Part shown: one piece after another, positions 9,168 through 16,837 of the stretch
Layout of the letters: every line of letters starts with the position of its first letter
Numbering within the stretch: position 1 is the stretch's first letter
DNA from: Dyadobacter sp. CY345
GTDB lineage: Bacteria > Bacteroidota > Bacteroidia > Cytophagales > Spirosomataceae
Assembly: GCF_021502725.1 (NCBI RefSeq)
Contig: NZ_JAKFFS010000001.1
Coordinates: forward strand, 1,612,001-1,676,000
Direction of reading: 5' to 3'
Length of the DNA stretch: 64,000 nt
Position numbers and translations under genes: made by a program
Notes under the pieces: generated by a model
What the model was told of the DNA's origin: nothing
Seen by the model: only the letters and a program-made list of their open reading frames with translations
Database searches by the model: none

Positions 9168-9196
9168 AATAAGGGAGGCTTACCGCCTCCCTTATT
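9168..9196. terminator. Bidirectional hairpin terminator
   Basis: A perfect 12-bp inverted repeat (AATAAGGGAGGC and its complement) with a 5-nt loop lies between the convergent endolysin and the minus-strand gene ending at 9199. The A/T ends of the stem supply a T run in both directions. Confidence 0.8.
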
Positions 9197-9198
9197 AA

Positions 9199-9702
9199 CT
9201 ACTTCCTAATGCGAACTCCTAGTTTATTTATTATCCCTTCTGTTCTCTTAATTTTAGCTATCCGACTCGAAATTATTTGATCAATATAGTTATCAAAATC
9301 ATTGTTGTAATCCTGCAGATCTCGTTTAAGATTAATTGTATTTTCCTTCAAAATGTTTACAATAGAGTTAAAATCGCTTATAATTTTCTTATCATCTCCT
9401 CCATTTACAATTTTAACAATAAGTACCTTTTTATCAGGGTCAGCTTCAATTTCTCCGGACGAATTGTACGTTCTAATCGACGATCGAATCTTCAACAGAC
9501 TCGCGTCACCGGTATATGGTATGTGATAAACAATAATCTTTTGCCCCCCTATTTTCTCCTCTTTTGCTGATATGTCAGAGTAGTCTAACTCCGGGAAATA
9601 AATATGGACTCGCTCTTTAATCCTCTTTGTTAACTCCGAAAGTATCGGATTTTCAATTTCACTATCTGAGATTTTACTAACTTCATATTTAATTTCTTCC
9701 AA
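9199..9702 (-). CDS. Prophage accessory protein of unknown function
   Basis: A 167-residue protein of unrecognised family. It is charged and mostly alpha/beta in appearance, with strands near residues 50-62 (GQKIIVYHIPY) and 87-97 (KKVLIVKIVNGG) and a long C-terminal helical, probably coiled-coil part (115-165) ending in basic residues. No signal peptide or membrane segment. The best start is a TTG at 9702; no in-frame ATG exists upstream before a stop, so the exact N-terminus is uncertain. It lies 135 bp downstream of the RelA/SpoT gene on the same strand and could be its partner, but nothing in the protein shows this. Confidence 0.55.
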   Translation of the reverse strand: MEEIKYEVSKISDSEIENPILSELTKRIKERVHIYFPELDYSDISAKEEKIGGQKIIVYHIPYTGDASLLKIRSSIRTYNSSGEIEADPDKKVLIVKIVNGGDDKKIISDFNSIVNILKENTINLKRDLQDYNNDFDNYIDQIISSRIAKIKRTEGIINKLGVRIRK

Positions 9703-9703
9703 T

Positions 9704-9743
9704 TTTTCGCTTCTGAAACTCGAAAAATCATTTTCAGCGAAAA
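9704..9743. promoter_or_regulatory. Imperfect inverted repeat upstream of 9702
   Basis: TTTTCGCTTCTGAAA and TTTTCAGCGAAAA form an interrupted inverted repeat over the 5' region of the minus-strand gene starting at 9702. It could be an operator or a leader hairpin. A TAACTTTG -7-like box lies just upstream on the minus strand (9787-9794). Confidence 0.3.
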
Positions 9744-9837
9744 GCTTAATTGTTTATATCATATTATTTATTGATTTAGTTATCTACAAAGTTAACTATT
9801 ATCAAAATAAGTATACTTAACAATCTCAAGTCGGGTA

Positions 9838-10884
9838 TTATTGGTTTCTCATTATCTCATGGATTTTTTCATAGACTCGATCTGACAAATTGCCACTTCC
9901 GAAAACGACACTTATAAATTTCGGGACAATAGTATTGGCTTTTTTTGCTCCACTTACTATATATTCAGCCAGCTCTGCATCTCGGTCATATGCCTCTAAT
10001 TCGGTTATAACTTCCTGTGTTGACCTTATTTTACCAAGAACTTCAGCAACTATTGATGTTCTAACAAAATCTCCCTCTGATTCAGCAAGAACCTTATCAA
10101 GTTCACCAATAAGGGACTCCAATTTTTGCTTTTCATCATTAATTGACTCTTGCCTTTTGTCTATTACATCCTTTAGACCACTGGCGAATGTGCCCATTTC
10201 ATCTGCAAGTCCTGATATTCTATTTAGAATCATCGAGTAAGCCTTTAATTCTGGATCATCTTGATGATATGGATATCGAATTGTATGATCAACCTCGCTC
10301 CATGCTTCCTCATTGATTGTACGCGCCTGAAATTCAGCTATATATGGAACACCTTCGTTTTCAATTTTTACGTCATAGTGAATAGACCGATAACCTTTAT
10401 CATGCTTTTTTATTGTTACATCGTTGTTTTTATATTCATCCAATAAGTCTTGGGAGTCTCCATCTCGGACGTTTGCTATTACCGGATTATTGCAGTCGAA
10501 ATTCCCCTTAATATGATCAAAAAGTGGTTTCCAGTCCTTTTTGAACAAATGAAGAATTCTGACGCCAATTAAATCTGTTATTTGAGAAGTATAGTTGCCA
10601 ACATTAATTACAACATGCGGGTCTTTAACTTTCTTTCTGATTATCTTTTCTACTAAATGCTCGGGATCTTTAACCCTGAACTTAGCTGTGTGGACGATAT
10701 CATTTTCCAGAATATGATTCATCATTTCTTTAGCCACGTCAGTTAGGTAGGGAACTCTCGGGAAATAGTCAGTATAAATGTCTTCAAGCATATTCCATTC
10801 AAGTCCAGACTTCTCGAAATTTTCCCGGCTGTTTGGAAACTTTGCAAAAAACTCTTCTTGACTTATTAATTTTTCTGGAAACAT
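9838..10884 (-). CDS. RelA/SpoT-domain alarmone synthetase carried by the prophage
   Basis: A 348-residue protein with a complete RelA_SpoT synthetase domain at about 50-215 and no HD hydrolase, TGS or ACT domain. Key residues visible: Arg70 in the FRVKD loop, Asp104 and Arg109 in ITDLIGVRI, the G-loop HDKGYRSIHY (Tyr165, His169), and Glu184, Gln186, Arg188 in AEFQART with EEAWSEVDH after it. These are the ATP/GTP- and Mg-binding positions of (p)ppGpp synthetases, so activity is expected. The last ~120 residues are a helical extension, likely oligomerisation or sensing. Members of this superfamily on phages include growth-arresting small alarmone synthetases and anti-phage CapRel-like proteins. 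Host stringent-response genes are not normally found here. The defence or toxin role is inference. Confidence 0.8.
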   Translation of the reverse strand: MFPEKLISQEEFFAKFPNSRENFEKSGLEWNMLEDIYTDYFPRVPYLTDVAKEMMNHILENDIVHTAKFRVKDPEHLVEKIIRKKVKDPHVVINVGNYTSQITDLIGVRILHLFKKDWKPLFDHIKGNFDCNNPVIANVRDGDSQDLLDEYKNNDVTIKKHDKGYRSIHYDVKIENEGVPYIAEFQARTINEEAWSEVDHTIRYPYHQDDPELKAYSMILNRISGLADEMGTFASGLKDVIDKRQESINDEKQKLESLIGELDKVLAESEGDFVRTSIVAEVLGKIRSTQEVITELEAYDRDAELAEYIVSGAKKANTIVPKFISVVFGSGNLSDRVYEKIHEIMRNQ

Positions 10885-10953
10885 AAAGCGGAGGGTTTGT
10901 AGATTTCAGATTAAAGTAACCGATCTAAACTATTTACTTCCTGTTCTGGTATT

Positions 10954-11235
10954 TTGTTTGTAGCTCAGGATGATTCTTTCTTCAAAGAAATTAATTATCC
11001 AGAGATATTGGAGCGAGCAGATACAGATTGGATTGATCAGACCAGGATTCAGGTAACGCTACTTGAAAAAAATAGCTCCGCAAATAATGTCATCGAGAAA
11101 ATACTTTTGTCGCCATCGGATTCTGATACTCTTCGGCAATCTTGCCGGGATCAGCTTGGCAAAACTGCTGAATACGTTGAGTCTTGTATAGCGCACATCT
11201 ATGATGTAGAACATCAAGATGAGTGGCTGCATTAG
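10954..11235 (+). CDS. Small prophage protein, unknown
   Basis: A 93-residue acidic open frame (YPEILERADTDWIDQ, ending HQDEWLH). No family recognised and no membrane segment. The only start I can see is TTG at 10954, downstream of a stop at about 10909, so the N-terminus is doubtful. It is divergent from the RelA/SpoT gene and 51 bp upstream of the next small ORF, with which it may form a unit. Confidence 0.4.
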   Translation: MFVAQDDSFFKEINYPEILERADTDWIDQTRIQVTLLEKNSSANNVIEKILLSPSDSDTLRQSCRDQLGKTAEYVESCIAHIYDVEHQDEWLH

Positions 11236-11286
11236 TTATGGAATAGTACATAATAGTAAATCTGAAATCATCAAACTAAAAAGTAT

Positions 11287-11553
11287 ATGTCGAAAAGAGA
11301 TGAATCATACCCAGACCATAAGCTGTGGAGAGACGGAACGCGTCAGGAATTGATTGCTGACCCCGGAGAAGGGTTAGATGATGCTATTGGTTTCATGAAG
11401 GCATCATTAGCATTCTACAAGCATCGAGATCTAACATTTTTCAGAAATGAGATAAAAAAAGAAGGGAACAGCTATTGGTTCACTTTAAGAAAAACAGATC
11501 CAAAAAGAAATAGGCTTTTCAGGAAGGAGTCGTTTGATAAGGTTTTGACTTAG
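11287..11553 (+). CDS. Small prophage protein, unknown
   Basis: An 88-residue charged protein starting at an ATG (MSKRDESYPDHKLW). It contains a helical middle (GLDDAIGFMKASLAFYKHRD) and a basic C-terminus (RKTDPKRNRLFRKESF). No family recognised. It lies between the preceding small ORF and the convergent integrase, a position often held by early or excision-related phage genes, but nothing in the sequence shows a DNA-binding motif. Confidence 0.5.
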   Translation: MSKRDESYPDHKLWRDGTRQELIADPGEGLDDAIGFMKASLAFYKHRDLTFFRNEIKKEGNSYWFTLRKTDPKRNRLFRKESFDKVLT

Positions 11554-11579
11554 ACTTGTTCTTGCAAATCGACTGTTTA

Positions 11580-13232
11580 TCACGCCAGTTTATTTAGGAG
11601 CTGCAATAAAGATTGATTAGGCAATTCATTGCCATGCTCCTTATATAGCAGCCACACTTCAAACCAAAAGTCGCTACCCTCAACTGTATTTTCCCACTTG
11701 CAAAAGTACTTTATCCATTCTGATAGGGGAGCATTCTCCTCAATCTTTGAGCCATCTATTTGAGTTGTCATGCGTTCACTCAGAATTGCGGGGAACTTCT
11801 CTATACACTGTTGTGCTTTGTGTTTTAGAAATGCTTCCTCGGCAGAATCAGCTGTAAGATTCTTGGGTACTAAATCCTTTATAAATCGTTTAGTTGAAAT
11901 ATCTTCAAAAGACCCAAGGTACTTCTGGGTTGTCTTCAAGCTACCGTGTCCTAGGGATCTTGAAATGAATGTCAGTGGAGCTTCTGACCTCAATAGTGAG
12001 GTGGCAAAGCTGTGCCGAGCTTCATAGGTATTAATCTTTCCTTCGATGCCAAGCTCGTTGGCAATTTTGTTCATGTGAAGATTGATATTTTTTGTTACCT
12101 GGTTAACAAGTGGCTTTTCCTGCTGAGGAGTAACATTTTTGGGAAGGAACGGAAAGAGGAATGATTCCGGATCCTTGTCATCAGTTTTCCATTTTTCTAT
12201 AATGTTTAAAAGCTCAGGCAACAGGGCTATCGAAATTTTAGACATGCCTTCTCTCTTCGTCTCCATGGTTTTATCACGGAAGAATGTAATCTCTGCGTTT
12301 TTGTAATGAACATCTTTATGTTTTATTTTACAAAGATCTACTGTATTTAATCCATTGCCAAGGTAGATAAATAGCCACATATCCTTCCACTTATCCCGGG
12401 AGCTGCCCAGTTTGCACTGGTAATTAAATATCTTCAATAGCACTTCATCAGAGAGTGCCTTCTTCTTATTCAATACTTCCGGAATCTTGTAGCCCTGGTC
12501 TCCGAAGGGATAGTCCTCATCTTTTATAATCTTTGCTCTTTTGGCATCATTAAATATCTTCCGGATCCGGGCTATGTATATCGCGACTGTGGTTATGCTG
12601 GCCGGCTTCTCTTCTCCGTCCTTCTTTTGCGGCGCCTTGCCTTTTACCAACATCCATTTTTCATAAAGGCGGAGGAATTTAGCTGTTACAACTGGAATAG
12701 GTAGTTTAGCTGTTTCGATGGACTTAGCTAGCTTAGCGTACAATGTATAGCGACGTAAGCTCATTGCTGCTGAGTTAAAGAGGTTTCCGTTACTCATGTC
12801 GCCTTCGGCTATGAGTTCGATAGCTTTATTTTCAAGAGCCTTGATGAGGTCCGCATCAACTGTTGCTTTCGTCTCAGGTTTAAAGTCGCCCGCAATTACC
12901 CTGGCGAAGATTTCAAACGAAAAATAATCCTCGATTTGTTTTGCAGCATTTCTACCGATAGTTAATACACTCGGTATATATTTGCCTGTGACCTCATCGG
13001 TATGTCCGTCACCGTAGATCTTATGCCAGAGCTCTCGGAGATAATCATCTTTTACGCGGCCGGATAGACCGGTTTTATTTTGCTTCAAGAATGCGACCTC
13101 CTTTTCAGTGACGATTTTACCGGAGGCGTATTGTTTCTGCTTTGAATCGAAATACACCGACCATTTTACCTGATATGAATCAGCTGGCATATTACGGTTG
13201 TCGAAGTAAATGGAGATAGAAGGTTTCTTCAT
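11580..13232 (-). CDS. int: Phage tyrosine-recombinase integrase
   Basis: A 550-residue tyrosine recombinase. It has an N-terminal arm-binding region, a SAM-like core-binding part (about 150-250), and the catalytic domain with YEARHSFATSLL near residue 405 (His/Arg box II), LGHGSLKTTQKYLGSF with the nucleophilic Tyr near 437, and an unusual ~110-residue C-terminal extension. In box I (GNGLNTVDLCKIKHKD) the usual arginine is not visible; loss of this arginine is known in some Bacteroidota integrases such as IntDOT. The gene starts 156 bp from the truncated tRNA-Arg, as expected for the enzyme that integrated this prophage. Three direct repeats sit directly upstream of its start. Confidence 0.93.
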   Translation of the reverse strand: MKKPSISIYFDNRNMPADSYQVKWSVYFDSKQKQYASGKIVTEKEVAFLKQNKTGLSGRVKDDYLRELWHKIYGDGHTDEVTGKYIPSVLTIGRNAAKQIEDYFSFEIFARVIAGDFKPETKATVDADLIKALENKAIELIAEGDMSNGNLFNSAAMSLRRYTLYAKLAKSIETAKLPIPVVTAKFLRLYEKWMLVKGKAPQKKDGEEKPASITTVAIYIARIRKIFNDAKRAKIIKDEDYPFGDQGYKIPEVLNKKKALSDEVLLKIFNYQCKLGSSRDKWKDMWLFIYLGNGLNTVDLCKIKHKDVHYKNAEITFFRDKTMETKREGMSKISIALLPELLNIIEKWKTDDKDPESFLFPFLPKNVTPQQEKPLVNQVTKNINLHMNKIANELGIEGKINTYEARHSFATSLLRSEAPLTFISRSLGHGSLKTTQKYLGSFEDISTKRFIKDLVPKNLTADSAEEAFLKHKAQQCIEKFPAILSERMTTQIDGSKIEENAPLSEWIKYFCKWENTVEGSDFWFEVWLLYKEHGNELPNQSLLQLLNKLA

Positions 13233-13237
13233 CTGAG

Positions 13238-13270
13238 ACTAACAATGTACTAACAATGAAACTAACAATG
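13238..13270. repeat. Three ACTAACAATG direct repeats upstream of int
   Basis: Exact copies of ACTAACAATG start at 13238, 13249 and 13261, spaced one helical turn apart, immediately before the int start codon and between int and the attachment site. They fit integrase arm-type sites or an autoregulatory operator. Confidence 0.6.
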
Positions 13271-13387
13271 TAAATGTATACAATGTAAGTATAATGTTAA
13301 TCAACAGAACGCTAATAAATTTTAAAATATGCTATTAATCAAGTAGTTGGAGATATGGTTCTTTGGCCTAAATTAACTGAAAATAAT

Positions 13388-13443
13388 AGAGCAACTGCCT
13401 TCTAAGTAGTAGGTCTTGTGTTCGAATCACAACGGGATCACCA
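13388..13443 (+). pseudogene. attR: 3' part of tRNA-Arg(TCT)
   Basis: From AGAGCA onward the sequence folds as the end of the D-arm, an anticodon arm (ACTGC stem, loop CTTCTAA, GTAGT) with anticodon TCT, a T-arm (TTGTG, TTCGAAT, CACAA), acceptor strand CGGGATC, discriminator A and an encoded CCA. The matching 5' acceptor (GATCCCG) and the first half of the D-arm are absent upstream. So this is the displaced 3' half of a tRNA-Arg gene, the right attachment site of the prophage. The intact gene should be at the far left end of the element. Note the native terminator right after it. Confidence 0.85.
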
Positions 13444-13450
13444 GAAAATC

Positions 13451-13483
13451 AAGCACTTAGCGAGCTTTGCTAAGTGCTTTTTT
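13451..13483 (+). terminator. Terminator of the disrupted tRNA-Arg locus
   Basis: AGCACTTAGC and its exact complement enclose a short loop and are followed by a T run. Its place 7 bp after the tRNA CCA shows it is the host terminator of the original tRNA gene. Confidence 0.88.
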
Positions 13484-13530
13484 ATATGCATACGGTGGCT
13501 ATCAAAAGTTCTGGTTTTAAAATTCCGCAA

Positions 13531-13929
13531 TCACCCCTCCATCGACGTACAAATTTCGATCAAAAATCCATCAATATCTTTTACGTAAGCTACCGTTTGT
13601 CCCCATGGTTTTGTTTTTGGTTTTTCTACCAAAAGCGCTCCGGCTTTTAAAGCGTCATTTAAAGTTTGCTCCACATCATCAACGGCAAATCCTATTTCAA
13701 TACCGAAAGGTTTGGAAGCTGAATTACTTTCAATAAAGCCTTCCGACAGATTTGTGTTTGCCAAATCCTTTGATGCAAAAGAGATCGTGGTTTCTCCCGT
13801 TACCAGCTCAGCATAATCTTGGTCCGGAGAAATAAACCTTCGTTGTAAACCGAAAGCCGTTTCGTAAAATGAAATTGAAGAAGCCACATCTGTGACGTAC
13901 AAAATAGTATATGCAAATTTGATCATCAT
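13531..13929 (-). CDS. VOC-family (glyoxalase/bleomycin-resistance-like) protein
   Basis: A 132-residue single-module VOC protein. The two beta-alpha-beta-beta-beta halves are visible: the start (FAYTILYVTDVASSISFYETAFG) and the second half (EIGFAVDDVEQTLNDALKAGA, then PWGQTVAYVKDIDGFLIEIC) with a terminal Glu that could bind metal. Such proteins act as small-molecule-binding or metal-dependent enzymes; the substrate cannot be told. It is the first intact host gene after the prophage and stands alone beside an AraC-type remnant on the same strand. Confidence 0.85.
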   Translation of the reverse strand: MMIKFAYTILYVTDVASSISFYETAFGLQRRFISPDQDYAELVTGETTISFASKDLANTNLSEGFIESNSASKPFGIEIGFAVDDVEQTLNDALKAGALLVEKPKTKPWGQTVAYVKDIDGFLIEICTSMEG

Positions 13930-13956
13930 TAAGAAGTTGTGTTGGTTGTGAAATGA

Positions 13957-14136
13957 TTAAATTGTTTCACAAATGTAAGACCGGGCTGGGTCATCACCTA
14001 TATTCAAAATAATATCTACACATCCATCCGGTAAAATCTTTTGAGTTTTCAGCTCCGGGCCAACTCCTGTTACTTTCCAGCAGCCGTCGATAAAGGGTGT
14101 CAGCTTGGGGTGCGGTTGAAATTGGATATAACTCAT
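13957..14136 (-). pseudogene. N-terminal remnant of an AraC-family regulator
   Basis: The minus strand encodes 59 residues from ATG 14136 (MSYIQFQPHPKLTPFIDGCW, later KILPDGCVDIILNIGDD), the typical start of AraC-type regulators with a DUF6597-like sensor domain. The frame stops at 13957 after DPARSYICETI and the DNA-binding half is missing; the VOC gene follows only 27 bp on. It may once have regulated that gene. Judged a deletion remnant. Confidence 0.6.
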
Positions 14137-14315
14137 AAAAGTGAATCATATCAAGTATCTCAAAATTATTAACCAGGTCAATTTGGTCAAGGCGAAAAGG
14201 ATTAATAGTGATTGCAAGTCAAAAAATGCTGCCTGGTATCAAAACCTCCAAACCTTTTTTATTGAAATTGAAACTGACTTTCATAAATTGGCTTTTCAAC
14301 AATTCATAATTCTGC

Positions 14316-16667
14316 ATGAAAATCAGTTACAGAAGATCCGGCTTGCTATTTATTTTTTCAATGACGGTTATAATGGCAGCAGGACAGGACGTGCTAAAAT
14401 TTGTCAACCCGGAAATTGGAACTGCACATAGTCGCTGGTTTTTTTACACTCCTGCCGCATTACCTTATGGAATGGCAAAACTGGCGCCATCCACCAATGG
14501 ACATTATGGAAACCCATCGGGCTGGGAAGCAGTAGGATATGATACCCGGCATCAATCCATTGAAGGTTTTGTGAATTTTCATGAATGGCAGATTGGCGGT
14601 GTAAGTTTCATGCCTACAACAGGGAAAATTAAAGTCCGTCCAGGCGACCTTGAAGGAGATTCCACCGGATATCGTTCGAAATTTGATCGTAAAAATCAGA
14701 TAGCAGAACCCGGATATTACAAAGTTTTTCTGGATGACTATGGAATCACGGCTGAGCTAACTGCGACCAGGCGCGTAGGTTTCCACAGGTACACGTTCCC
14801 GGAAAAAAAACAATCACATATTGTTTTGGATATCGGTAACAAGCAGGGTGAAAGCGGTGACGTTACTGATGCCAGCATCAAAATGATCGATGAAAATCAT
14901 TTTGAAGGTTTCGTGGTAACCTACCCAAAATATGTTCAGCTGTATGATCCGAAGGGCAAAATCACGATGTACTTTTTCGGGGAACTTAGCAGAAAACCTG
15001 AAAATATTACGGCATTTACAGGAACTGACGTTAAGGAAAATACTTCATCAGCGCAGGGAAAAGGCGCAGGTCTTGTTTTAAATTACGAGACTAAAACCGA
15101 TGAACAAGTGACTATTAAAGTCGGACTTTCTTATACTTCGATCTCAAATGCGAAAGAAAATCTGCTGACCGAAGCAGTTGGCCTCACTTTCGACAATGCA
15201 AAAAAGAATGCCCAGGAAATCTGGCGGAACGAGTTGGGGAAGATTCGGATAAAGGATGATAACGAACAAAACAAGACCAAGTTTTATACAGGATTATTCC
15301 ACGCGTTGCTGGGGCGGGGCATAGCAAGTGATGTCAATGGCTCGTATCCTAAACATGCGGGATTGTCCGGCAAACTTGTAGGAACCGGAAAAAATAAGCG
15401 TCCTGAATTTATGAATACGGACGCTATCTGGGGAGCATTTTGGAATATCACGCAGCTTTGGTCTTTGTCGTATCCGGAGTGGTACGGGAACTACGTGAAT
15501 ACGCAACTGCAATTGTATAAGGATAAAGGCTGGTTGGGCGATGGTATTGCAAACAGTGAGTATGTTTCTGGTGTGGGGACCAATTTTGTCGGCCTGGCTA
15601 TCGTTGGAGCATATAACTCAGGCATCCGGAATTATGACGTTAATCTGGCTTATGAGGCCGTGAAATCCAATGAACTTAATTGGAAAAACCGAGTGGAGGG
15701 TTCCGGGAAAATGGATACAAAAGTGTTTACTGAGCGAGGTTTTGTGCCATTTTTGAGCACAGAAATAACGGACTCGACCGGCTCTCAATATTCAGCCTCG
15801 CACACGTTGGAGTATAGTTTCAGTGCCTTTGCAGCCGCTCAAATGGCGAAGTCTTTAGGGAAAAAGATGGACTATGAGCGTTTCATAAAGTACTCAAATG
15901 GCTGGAAAGTTATTTTTAATCCCGAAAATAAATTGATGCAGCCGAAAGGAATGGACGGGAAGTTCATCGATAAATTTGATCCTTACCAGCCTTGGCGTGG
16001 TTTCCAGGAAGGAAATGCCGTACAATATACTTTTTATGTTCCGCAAAACCCTGCCGGTCTGATCAACGCAATTGGCAAGGAAACTTTTAATAACAGGCTC
16101 GACAGTATTTTTACCGCATCTGAACAGAACGGGTTTGGCGGAGGAAAAGTGATTGATGCTTTTGCGGGAATAAAGTCAATTTATAACCATGGAAATCAAC
16201 CGTGCCTGCACATAAGCTGGTTGTTCAATTTTTCCGGAAAGCCGTGGCTAACTCAAAAATGGACGCGTGCGATTTGTAATGAATTTTACGGAACCGAGCC
16301 AATTCACGGATATGGATACGGTCAGGATGAGGATCAGGGGCAATTGGGTTCCTGGTATGTGCTTGCATCATTGGGGCTGTTTGACGTAAAAGGATTCACG
16401 GATGCAAGGCCTATTATCGAATTTGGCAGTCCGTTATTTTCTGAATCATTGATCCGCTTGGGAAACAACAAACAGTTGAAGATCGAAGCTGTGAACAATT
16501 CCAAAGAGAATATTTATATACAATCAGCCGAGTTTAACGGAAAAAAACTGGATAATTGCTGGCTATACCGCGACGAGCTTATGGCGGGAGGCACGTTGCG
16601 TTTTAAAATGGGAAGTCAGCCAAATAAATCCTGGGGTGTGCAGGTTCCACCTCCTTCGGCACAGTAA
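14316..16667 (+). CDS. Secreted GH92 alpha-mannosidase-type glycoside hydrolase
   Basis: A 783-residue exported enzyme with an N-terminal signal peptide (hydrophobic LLFIFSMTVIMAAG). A beta-sandwich N-terminal domain (about 25-280; VNPEIGTAHSRWFFYTPAALP) precedes an (alpha/alpha)6 domain. Candidate catalytic residues are Glu565 in QEGNAVQYTF and Asp671/Asp673 in YGQDEDQGQLGSWYV, corresponding to the GH92 acid and base. GH92 enzymes are exo-acting, calcium-dependent alpha-mannosidases that release mannose with inversion. The usual PGNDD/MSAWYVF wording is changed here to GQDED/LGSWYVL, so substrate specificity may differ from classical members. It stands alone, without SusC/D genes nearby. An upstream overlapping frame (from 14141) is not considered real. 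Confidence 0.9.
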   Translation: MKISYRRSGLLFIFSMTVIMAAGQDVLKFVNPEIGTAHSRWFFYTPAALPYGMAKLAPSTNGHYGNPSGWEAVGYDTRHQSIEGFVNFHEWQIGGVSFMPTTGKIKVRPGDLEGDSTGYRSKFDRKNQIAEPGYYKVFLDDYGITAELTATRRVGFHRYTFPEKKQSHIVLDIGNKQGESGDVTDASIKMIDENHFEGFVVTYPKYVQLYDPKGKITMYFFGELSRKPENITAFTGTDVKENTSSAQGKGAGLVLNYETKTDEQVTIKVGLSYTSISNAKENLLTEAVGLTFDNAKKNAQEIWRNELGKIRIKDDNEQNKTKFYTGLFHALLGRGIASDVNGSYPKHAGLSGKLVGTGKNKRPEFMNTDAIWGAFWNITQLWSLSYPEWYGNYVNTQLQLYKDKGWLGDGIANSEYVSGVGTNFVGLAIVGAYNSGIRNYDVNLAYEAVKSNELNWKNRVEGSGKMDTKVFTERGFVPFLSTEITDSTGSQYSASHTLEYSFSAFAAAQMAKSLGKKMDYERFIKYSNGWKVIFNPENKLMQPKGMDGKFIDKFDPYQPWRGFQEGNAVQYTFYVPQNPAGLINAIGKETFNNRLDSIFTASEQNGFGGGKVIDAFAGIKSIYNHGNQPCLHISWLFNFSGKPWLTQKWTRAICNEFYGTEPIHGYGYGQDEDQGQLGSWYVLASLGLFDVKGFTDARPIIEFGSPLFSESLIRLGNNKQLKIEAVNNSKENIYIQSAEFNGKKLDNCWLYRDELMAGGTLRFKMGSQPNKSWGVQVPPPSAQ

Positions 16668-16837
16668 AATTCCAAAACTTGATGATTTAGAAAAGGGTGG
16701 AAAGGTTGGTGTTTAATTCCTTAAACTAACGCAATATTGTCACAAATGCCCCTTGAAGATGTCGGTTCTGCACGCGCAAAATTTATTCTCCTCTCATTAA
16801 TTTTGACTTTTTAAATCATTATTAAATCTCATTCATT

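Larger units (their letters stand above)
1..13443. mobile_element. Right-hand portion of an integrated prophage
   Basis: The segment runs from a tail-fibre-like gene at the left edge through a lysis region to a tyrosine integrase and ends inside a truncated tRNA-Arg gene. The order structural gene, lysis gene, accessory genes, integrase, tRNA 3' fragment is the classic right end of a tRNA-integrated prophage. The left end (attL, capsid, terminase) is outside the window. Between the tail gene and the integrase sit cargo genes that are not phage structural genes: a toxin-antitoxin-chaperone module and a RelA/SpoT-domain protein. Seen: gene order and the tRNA remnant. Inferred: that it is one element. 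Whether it is still inducible cannot be judged here. Confidence 0.85.

Noticed and set aside
13238-13270. Three 10-mers upstream of int as a CRISPR or plasmid origin
   Set aside because: Too short and too few, and located between int and attR, which fits integrase sites.
14141-14431. 96-codon ORF overlapping the start of the GH92 gene
   Set aside because: Out of frame with the well-supported signal peptide region of GH92, no recognisable family, and a low-complexity residue mix.
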